NCBI RefSeq assembly: GCF_019399895.1
Contig: NC_091867.1
Span: forward strand, 124,001 to 188,000
Direction: 5' to 3'
DNA length: 64,000 bases
Source of the DNA: Cardiocondyla obscurior
Taxonomy: Eukaryota > Arthropoda > Insecta > Hymenoptera > Formicidae
Shown: in pieces, positions 59,801-64,000 of the stretch
Position numbering within the stretch: position 1 is the stretch's first letter
Layout: each line of letters opens with the position of its first letter
Program-made: the position numbers and the translations under genes
The notes under the pieces: generated by a model
The model's database searches: none
Told to the model about the DNA's origin: nothing
The model's input: the letters and a program-made list of their open reading frames with translations, nothing else

Positions 59801-60871
59801 AAACGCTAGAGATAAAGAGATGACACCATGTTATCAAAATTGTAGAATAACTTGAGAGACATATTTTGATGACCAAAAGGAACCTTAAATGTTCTTAATT
59901 TTTACAATACTAATAAGAAAAACAGTTTTTTTTTATATGAAGGGGTGTTTTATACTAATTTTATCAATACTGCAAAGTAAGCTGAATAACTTTGTATGAG
60001 AGTATTTTGTCGAAAATTCAACCATTATCGGGATACAAATTGAAATAAGTCAGACTATTAGTTTAGAACAAAGACTTTTATTATTTCAATAAATGTTTAA
60101 AATGTTTACCATGTTGATGTAGACATGTTTGTATTTTTTGTGGAAAACTTGCTTGTACGTTTTCTAACTCTTGAATTAGTTTTTTGTAAAAACAATTTTT
60201 TTTCTTTGTATTATTTCTTTTCGAGTGGTAAAATGTGAAATATTAAAGTCTAGGACGTGAAAAATATTGTAAAAACGAAGGATATTTAAGGTTACTCAAG
60301 GTTATCAAAATATGTTCCCTTAGTTGTTCTACAATTTTAATAATAAATGTCATTCTTTATCTCTAATCGTTTTCGAGAAAAACATAATGAACTTTTATCA
60401 GACTCACACTGTACATGCAGGGTGTCTGCGATCAAGTAAATGTAATTTTAATGGTAGGTAGGGCTTTTGGAGATAAGTAGAAAAGTTTCATACCATTTTG
60501 CATATATAATATATAAATATAATTTTTTTCTTTTAAGACGCGATTGATGAATCAAAGAAGAGTGCACATAGTTAGCAATAAGCCTCTGCCATACATATAT
60601 AGTGGCAGTATAGATTGCTTGATTCAGGTAAAATTTTATTTATTCAAGATATTATAAATGTGTATTTTTAAAATATTGCATGTTTGTATGTGTATACATA
60701 TATATCTTATTTCTAACACATTTACTTAAAGAAAAAAACATTTTTTCCACACAGACAATTAAAAATGAAGGAATTCCAGCCCTGTATAAAGGTTTCATTC
60801 CAACTTGGTTTAGAATGGGACCATGGAATATTATATTTTTTATTACTTACGAGCAGTTAAAAAAGTTGTGA
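43334..60871 (+). CDS. Bmcp: Mitochondrial carrier, SLC25A14/A30 group (Bmcp/UCP5-like), 7 exons
   Basis: Inner-membrane carrier related to UCP5/BMCP1 and KMCP1; the transported substrate cannot be read from sequence. Exons: 43334-43406, 43521-43668, 43909-44188, 44419-44537, 48293-48353, 60538-60627, 60755-60871. All junctions are GT-AG and in phase, giving 295 residues, the usual carrier length. It has three repeats with the carrier signature: PLDTTKTR at Pro28, PTDVVKVR at Pro130, and PIDVIRTR at Pro222, the last formed across the 12.2-kb intron. The ending GPWNIIFFITYEQLKKL is typical of the A14/A30 group. Introns 1-3 and 6 are 114-240 bp, while introns 4 (3.8 kb) and 5 (12.2 kb) have been expanded by transposable elements. 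The reading frame shows no damage. Confidence 0.95.
44872..45743. mobile_element. Long palindromic MITE (CAGGGTGTTTGA family), split by an insertion
   Basis: Left end TACAAGGTGTTTGATTTAGG, right end AAATCAAACTCCCTGTA. It matches 6058-6546 and 56013-56500. Another MITE (44917-45303) sits at a TA in its left arm. Confidence 0.85.
44917..45303. mobile_element. Palindromic MITE, shared-core family (arm type A), nested
   Basis: From TACAGGGTGTCCCAGACATA to TATGTCTGGGACACCCTGTA, near-perfect. Removing it and one TA restores the left arm of the host element (TGTAGATA-TCGG). Confidence 0.88.
45790..46153. mobile_element. Palindromic MITE, shared-core family, unlike arms
   Basis: From TACAGGTTGTCCCAGATCAA to GGTATGAGACACCTGTGTA. 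The core AAAGCTGCGAGTAAGTAAAC pairs with CTTACTCACTTGCAG. The right arm (CTTTTAAGAGCTTGATCAAA) matches the left arm of 31710. Confidence 0.78.
46171..46598. mobile_element. TA-inserted element related to 14278-14870
   Basis: From TACAGGGTGTTCCAAACTAA to GGTTTGGGACACTGTATA. The interior (GAAACAAGTTGCCCGAGATA, then CGCATGGATTGG) matches the 14278 element. The outermost arms are inverted repeats. Confidence 0.7.
46900..47213. mobile_element. Palindromic MITE, shared-core family
   Basis: From TATAGAGTGTCCCCGACACA to GTCACGGACACTCTGTA. The core (AGAGCGACAAGAAAGCTGCG) is present in the left half, but its right half is partly deleted. Confidence 0.75.
48716..48843. mobile_element. Right half of a MITE of the 4422 family
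   Basis: It contains TTTTCGATTACTCACTACTT and ends TATGTCAAACACCCTGTA, as in 4790-4924. The left half is missing or lost in diverged sequence. Confidence 0.6.
48846..49898. mobile_element. Palindromic MITE with nested insertion, CAGGGTGATTCA family
   Basis: Left end TACAGGGTGATTCAGAACAA, right end TTGTTCTGAATCACCCTGTA. The arms pair over more than 130 bp (AGGGACGTGTTCTTGAATCA and its complement). A second element is inserted at a TA 23 bases in from the left end. Confidence 0.88.
48869..49422. mobile_element. Palindromic MITE nested in the 48846 element
   Basis: From TACAGGGTGTCCCCAAGTCA to TGACTTTGGGACACCCTGTA, with arms containing ACCGCGCGGAGACGCTGTAT and its partner. The core differs from the shared-core family, so it is a separate family. 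Confidence 0.85.
49913..50052. mobile_element. Short TA-inserted MITE
   Basis: From TACAGGGTATCCCATCATAA to TTTGTGGTGGGACACCCTGTA, 140 bp. A truncated relative begins at 53275 (TACAGGATATTCCACCACAT). Confidence 0.7.
50130..52373 (+). mobile_element. Harbinger-like DNA transposon, decayed
   Basis: It starts GGGTCAGTTTCACCAA and ends TTGGTGAAACCGGTTC, flanked on both sides by TAA (50127-50129 and 52374-52376), the TWA target duplication typical of PIF/Harbinger. It is 2.2 kb inside carrier intron 5. It contains a Myb/SANT-like fragment; I could not recognise an intact DDE transposase. Confidence 0.7.
50440..50690 (+). pseudogene. Myb/SANT-like DNA-binding domain of the Harbinger-like element
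   Basis: The plus-strand frame reads RPAIFFTAKKDFLVDMVAEY, then KKKTDNVTQIEKKAV, a stop, GKLATSF, and later LKKKQRKLLSQ. The pattern (NKKTD..T...K...W..L...FN) is that of Myb/SANT-like proteins that accompany Harbinger transposases. The stop replaces the expected aromatic residue, so it is inactive. Confidence 0.55.
52484..52709. mobile_element. Palindromic Tc1/mariner-type MITE
   Basis: From TACAGTCGTTGACAGAGAGG to CCTTTCTGTCAACGACTGTA, a near-perfect 226-bp foldback with TA at both ends. A diverged piece of the same family lies near 61640-61730. Confidence 0.85.
52710..53759. other. Intron sequence, no gene seen
   Basis: AT-rich. It contains only the truncated MITE end near 53275 and no supported frame. 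Confidence 0.4.
53760..53819. repeat. (TA)n microsatellite
   Basis: About 30 TA units, broken at its right end by the solo LTR. Confidence 0.95.
53820..54110. mobile_element. Solo LTR of a retrotransposon
   Basis: A 291-bp unit starts TGTTACGCCGGGAACG and ends CCGGGCGTAACA, with TG...CA termini. ATAT flanks both sides, a 4-bp target duplication. It is much more GC-rich than its surroundings and contains an AATAAA (near 54020). No internal region or second LTR lies nearby, so it is most likely a solo LTR left by recombination. The superfamily (Gypsy or Bel/Pao) is not determined. Confidence 0.72.
54124..54500. mobile_element. Palindromic MITE, shared-core family (distinct arms)
   Basis: From TACAGGGTGTCCCAGATCAG to CTGATCTGGGACACCTGTA. 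The core GCGACAAGAAAGCTGCGCGT pairs with its complement. The outer arms (GTGGACGATGCCG) are unique in this window. Confidence 0.85.
54501..54903. mobile_element. Decayed palindromic element
   Basis: The left arm GTTATCCACTTTG, then ACAGCGTATGA pairs with TCATACGCTGTAT, then CAAAGTGGATAA. The right end GGTGGGACACCCTGTA is clear, while the left end has decayed. The loop is GC-rich. Confidence 0.6.
54911..55282. mobile_element. Tc1-like non-autonomous element, copy 2
   Basis: From TACAGTGGCTCATGAAAGTC to TTTCGTGAGCCACTGTA, about 370 bp with TA ends. It is the better-preserved relative of 31203-31572. Confidence 0.82.
55287..55626. mobile_element. Palindromic MITE, shared-core family (arm type C)
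   Basis: From TACAGGGTGTGTAGCAATAT to TAATATTTCGGACACCCTGTA. The core GCGACAAGGAAGCTGCGCGT is paired almost perfectly. Its right arm is also found at the right of 5686-6053. Confidence 0.87.
55633..56010. mobile_element. Palindromic MITE, shared-core family, unlike arms
   Basis: The left arm (CCCAGACATAACGAAGGATA) is type A. The right arm (CTACTTCTCAATTTACGTTT, then TATGGGACACCCTGTA) is different. The core halves still pair. Confidence 0.85.
56013..56500. mobile_element. Long palindromic MITE, CAGGGTGTTTGA family
   Basis: From TACAGGGTGTTTGATTTAAG to CTTAAATCAAATATTCTGTA. It matches 6058 and 44872, with the loop in the same orientation as the 44872 copy. Confidence 0.85.
56514..56881. mobile_element. 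Palindromic MITE with GC-rich core
   Basis: From TACAGGGTGTCTCATACCTT to AAGGTATGAGACACCCTGTA. The core has GAGAGCGAGACGATGCGACG and its complement, with an internal second palindrome (GCGACGACGCATCGTCTCGC). It is a separate family from the shared-core group. Confidence 0.85.
57881..58970 (+). pseudogene. Broken mariner-like transposase
   Basis: Plus-strand pieces in several frames. A helix-turn-helix-like part (KVEGDPRTSIRRIAAAEGIN) leads to HIQRLQALSPPDYQARLVFC. FTDEAGF carries the first catalytic Asp. A later GAPLHF motif has Asn where mariner elements have Asp, and the third block reads RSPDMNLLDFYI. The C-terminal part includes DHPGVFEKVRDPLRRRAEIY. Frameshifts and stops (for example at 58316) make it inactive. 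Confidence 0.72.
59043..59429. mobile_element. Palindromic MITE, shared-core family (arm type A), nested
   Basis: From TACAGGGTATCCCAGACATA to TATGTCTGAAACACCTTGTA. It is inserted at a TA in the 3' part of the mariner-like transposon, so it arrived later than that element. Confidence 0.85.
59759..60413 (-). mobile_element. Tc/mariner deletion derivative retaining transposase C-terminus
   Basis: Ends TACAAAGTGATTTTGATAAA and TTTTATCAGACTCACACTGTA, inverted over about 25 bases. On the minus strand, near 60160-60085, it encodes VQASFPQKIQTCLHQHGKHF followed by a few residues and a stop. This resembles the C-terminal end of a Tc/mariner-type transposase. The rest of the gene is deleted. Confidence 0.65.
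60415..60505. mobile_element. Left-arm fragment of a palindromic MITE at a splice site
   Basis: It starts CATGCAGGGTGTCTGCGATC and runs through GGTAGGTAGGGCTTTTGGAG to ATACCATTTTGCATATA, where it stops. It ends about 30 bases before the exon-6 acceptor of the mitochondrial carrier. Confidence 0.6.
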
Positions 60872-61105
60872 TGCGTTAATTGCTGTTATTATATCCAATG
60901 TTTAAATTTTTTATTACGATAGAAAATGGAAATATATTTTACCATAAAACAGCATTACCGTATGTATTTAACAGTAATACTACGTAGTTTCGATTGTATA
61001 CAACTTGGTTAATTGTGAAATTGACTGTTAGTTATTTTAATGACTTGTAAGAATAAGATGTATTTGAAGTGCACACACAAATTAGACAACACATTTTACA
61101 GTTAT

Positions 61106-61108
<3 letters not shown>

Positions 61109-61153
<45 letters not shown>
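61109..61153. repeat. (TA)n microsatellite
   Basis: About 22 TA units in the carrier 3' flank, next to a MITE. Confidence 0.95.
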
Positions 61154-61159
<6 letters not shown>

Positions 61160-61474
61160 TACATACAGGGTGTCCCATAGTAAAGTATCTTAATTGCAAG
61201 AGCACAGTATACTAAGAGACAGTAGGGACAGTAAGCGAAAATTTGTCAGCCGCGCAGTTTCGCTCGCGCATCTACGAGCGGCCATGTTTTTGGGCGCACC
61301 AATAGCGTTGACTGTAAATTAATTTGAAATTGCTTTAATAACGTATTTGTTATGTTTTAAAGGGGTTAATAACTCTGAACTCATAATGAAACAAAAGAAA
61401 AGAAATATATTTATTTAATAAAGGCAGTTGACATGAGGTGTAACTGAGACGGACCAAGATTCTAGCAATTGATG

Positions 61475-61640
61475 GTCCCTAAAGCTCGGTGTACATACAC
61501 AATGCAAGAAATTGAACAAAGTTTTAACACCAAGCTCAACACTAGCTTAAAAAGTAGTGTACATACACTAGCTTTATAAGTTAGTATTGGGCTTAGTGCT
61601 GTAACTTTGTTTAATTTCTTACAACGTGTACACTCGTGGT
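61475..61640. mobile_element. Foldback element inside the nested insertion
   Basis: GCTCGGTGTACATACACAAT, then AAATTGAACAAAGTTT pairs with AACTTTGTTTAATTT, then ACAACGTGTACAC. The arms are imperfect, about 60 bp each. Confidence 0.5.
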
Positions 61641-61784
61641 CAGAATGATTGCAACACATAAAGTTGCAACATAATTTTTAGAAACAGAAAATGCGAACCG
61701 CTAAATTCGTTTACGTGCAATATAATTGTAAACAAACCCACCCTTCCAATGTGCATATGCAAAATTAAAATAAAAACATTGTTT

Positions 61785-61890
61785 AATTTCTCGGGGCCCA
61801 CGTACTATTTATACGGCATTTGCTGCCTAAAGACTTCAATTTCTCGAGGCCCACAAAATTATTCATACGGCATTTGCCGCCCAAAAACAT
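61785..61890. repeat. Two-copy tandem repeat, about 53 bp unit
   Basis: Both units carry AATTTCTCG, GGCCCAC, then ATACGGCATTTGC and GCC, with moderate divergence. Confidence 0.75.
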
Positions 61891-62317
61891 GGCGCCGGGT
61901 CATGTGACCAGAAATATTTGGCTGAAAAAGATCAAAGGTACCGACGCTCACTGTCCCTACTGTCTCTTAGTATACTGTGGCAAGAGTAGGTAGGCTTGTC
62001 GAGACAAATAGAAAAGTCTTATACCATTTTGTAAAATTCTCAACCGTTATTGAGAAAAAAATTAATTTGTCTAGCGCAAGAGGGACAAAGAAGCTACGCG
62101 TGAATGAGCGCGACAAGCGACGGTACTATTTTTAGCTACTCGCCTGTCGCGTTCACTCACGCGTGGCTTCCTTGTCGCTCTTGCGCTAGACAAATTAATT
62201 TTTTTCTTAATAACGGTTGAAAATTTTACAAAATGATATAAAACTTTTTTATTCGTCTTGACAAGCCCTACCTACTCCTGCAATTACGATACTTTACTAT
62301 AGGACACCCTATATATA

Positions 62318-63007
62318 TACAGGGTGTCCGGTTCGTTTTATCACTCCCGAAATTTTTAAGTAGACAATAATAATTTAACACGAAAAGTCGTGTACAATTT
62401 TGTAAAATTCGTTACCGTTGATTTTATAAAAATTATAATGTCTCGGCGAATGAACGCTAAGAAATCTATGGGCTGGGCGCGGCGATGGCAATGTTTAGTT
62501 TTTTGCAAAAAGTAGCCGAATCGAATAATAATGATTGGCGAGCGGGTTCGGCGAATGAGCTCTAAACAACTTGGGGGCCGGTCGCGGCGGCTGCGATGTT
62601 TATAAAGATATGATTTGAGTCAACTCAGAAGAAGATAATCACGTATCGAAATCTTTGCAGCAAAAATGAAACAAATGCGCTCGCGATTGTCTTCTTCTGA
62701 GTTGACTCAGATCACATCTTTATAAACACCGTCGCCGCCGCGGCCGACCCCTAAGTTGCTTAGAGCTCATTCGCCGAACCCGATCGCCAATCATTATTAT
62801 TTGATTCGGCTACTTTCTGCAGAAAACTAAACATTGCCATCGCCGCGCCCAGCCCATTGATTTCTTAGCGTTTATTTGCCGAGACATTATCATTTTTATA
62901 AAATTAACGGTAACAAATTTTACGAAATTGTACACGACTTTTTGTGTTGAATTATTATTGTCTACCTAAAAATTTCAAGAGTGGCAAAACAAACCGGACA
63001 CCCTGTA
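62318..63007. mobile_element. Large palindromic MITE, CAGGGTGTCCGG family (690 bp)
   Basis: From TACAGGGTGTCCGGTTCGTT to AACAAACCGGACACCCTGTA, with arms of about 300 bp carrying GGCTGGGCGCGGCGATGGCA and complement, and AGTCAACTCAGAAGAAGA near the loop. The left half of a second copy begins at 63856. Confidence 0.88.
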
Positions 63008-63011
63008 TATA

Positions 63012-63582
63012 TACAGGGTAGTCAAAAAGTATTGAACCTTCCTAATATTTTCAATCAGGATGATTTTAGAAGAAAATGTCAAATGGCAAAGTTACATGGT
63101 TTTAAACAGGGAGTAAAATAATGGCTTTGATTTTGAGATCAAATTTGCAAGTTATATAAAGATCAACTTCAAAATCTCAAATAGAAACCTCAACTTTTTA
63201 TTGCAGATTCTTATTTACCATTCAAAAGTATGTAACTTTGTTTGAAACATTTTCTTGAAAAATGTTATGTCTTTAAAATATTCTCAAAATTCATCTGGAA
63301 GATTTTTTTAAGGACACAAGATGACATTTTTCGGAAAAATGTTTCAGACATAAGTTACATACTTTTCAATGATAAATAAGAATTTATAATAAAAAGTTGA
63401 AGTTTTGATTAAGAAATTGAAGGTAATTTTTTTAATACCTTCAAACGACTATTCAAGGTCACACCAATGGTATTATTTTTTTTTCCCCTCAAAATTGTGA
63501 TATGTTTGTCTAAAAAATTTTTTCGTATCTTTTTTAGTTTTTACAAATATCGAATGTATAAATTAAAATGAGCAACCCTGTA
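63012..63582. mobile_element. TA-inserted element, CAGGGTAGTC family
   Basis: Left TACAGGGTAGTCAAAAAGTA, right AAATGAGCAACCCTGTA. The interior contains inverted blocks such as AACTTTTTATTGCAGATTCT against AGAATTTATAATAAAAAGTT. Confidence 0.65.
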
Positions 63583-63855
63583 TGTACAGTCTAATTGTAG
63601 AAATAGATATAAAAGAAAGAAAGTAACCATAAATATTTAAGAGCTTCCCAAAGTACAAGATTCCACAAAACTTTTTTGTTTGTAAAATTATACTAGATTT
63701 CATAAATTTTTATTTAATGCATTATTACCCAAATACAATAATATGTAAGTAGAGTACTTTAAGGAAATTTTTTTTTATATAAAAACTCAATTTTGCACAA
63801 AACAATTTTGTTATAGAAAACTGTAATCAATATTTTACAAAGTGTAAAAATGTTA

Positions 63856-64000
63856 TACAGGGTGTTCGATCTCGTATGTCACTCTCAAAAATGGTAGATA
63901 GATAATGATAATTTAAGACGAAAAGTCAAGTACAATTTTATAAAATTTGTCACCGTTGAATTTATAAAAATTATAAGGTTTTGGCGATTGAGCGCTAAGA
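63856..64000. mobile_element. Left arm of a 62318-family MITE, cut by the window end
   Basis: It starts TACAGGGTGTTCGATCTCGT and continues through AAAATTTGTCACCGTTGAAT to GGCGATTGAGCGCTAAGA, matching 62318-62462 at lower identity. Confidence 0.75.

Larger units (their letters stand above)
61203..61979. mobile_element. Nested element with 30-bp inverted ends and 7-bp target duplication
   Basis: It starts CACAGTATACTAAGAGACAG and ends CTGTCTCTTAGTATACTGTG, perfect for 30 bases. GCAAGAG is duplicated on both sides (61196-61202 and 61980-61986). It is 777 bp with no coding frame. The interior holds another foldback at about 61475-61640 and a two-copy tandem repeat at 61785-61890. The 7-bp duplication does not fit the TA-inserting families around it. 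Confidence 0.82.
61164..62311. mobile_element. Palindromic MITE, shared-core family (arm type B), with nested insertion
   Basis: Left end TACAGGGTGTCCCATAGTAA, right end TTTACTATAGGACACCCTA. The core (GCGTGAATGAGCGCGACAAG and complement) lies in the part after 61987. A different element is inserted near the left end. Confidence 0.83.

Noticed and set aside
5686..63007. CRISPR-like or tandem regulatory array from the recurring palindromes
   Set aside because: The repeats are eukaryotic MITEs with TA ends, hundreds of bases long and irregularly spaced. There are no spacers and no cas genes.

Overview
This window is AT-rich nuclear DNA from an insect, most likely a hymenopteran and possibly an ant. 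The evidence is short-to-medium GT-AG introns, insect-type gene families, and a very heavy load of short palindromic TA-inserted elements. The organism call is inference; the sequence alone does not name a species.

Region 1 (1-23.4 kb, + strand) holds five small coding islands separated by several kb of non-coding DNA. Each starts at a splice acceptor in the same phase (two bases, then whole codons) and runs to its own stop. Four encode a tail with a pair of C2H2 zinc fingers (3177-3526, 9579-9985, 16501-16784, 23104-23363). The first (191-510) encodes a Cys-rich tail like the C-terminal zinc-binding domain of piggyBac transposases. The best reading is an array of alternative 3' terminal exons of one BTB-zinc-finger gene (fruitless/lola/broad/tramtrack class) whose common exons lie upstream of the window.

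Region 2 (23.5-28.8 kb, - strand) is a complete 10-exon transglutaminase with an intact Cys-His-Asp triad, convergent with the last zinc-finger exon. Region 3 (34.2-38.9 kb) is a compact housekeeping cluster: TIM21 (-), ENY2 (+) and NEDD8 (+), all complete. Region 4 (39.3-42.4 kb) is a decayed TTAA-flanked DNA transposon (Kolobok/Mutator-like) plus MITEs. Region 5 (43.3-60.9 kb, +) is a complete 7-exon mitochondrial carrier of the SLC25A14/A30 (Bmcp/UCP5-like) group. Its introns 4 and 5 are swollen to 3.8 and 12.2 kb by transposons: a Harbinger-like element, a Tc1/mariner element, a solo LTR and at least fifteen palindromic MITEs. Region 6 (61-64 kb) is a tail of further nested MITEs.

The most distinctive repeat is a set of foldback elements with ends reading TA-CAGGGTGT. 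Many share one palindromic core but carry different outer arms, often different on the two sides, and they are repeatedly nested at TA dinucleotides and inside (TA)n microsatellites. Several lie in transcribed introns and could form long hairpin RNAs. The gene models were assembled by hand from reading frames and splice signals; the phases match at every junction.
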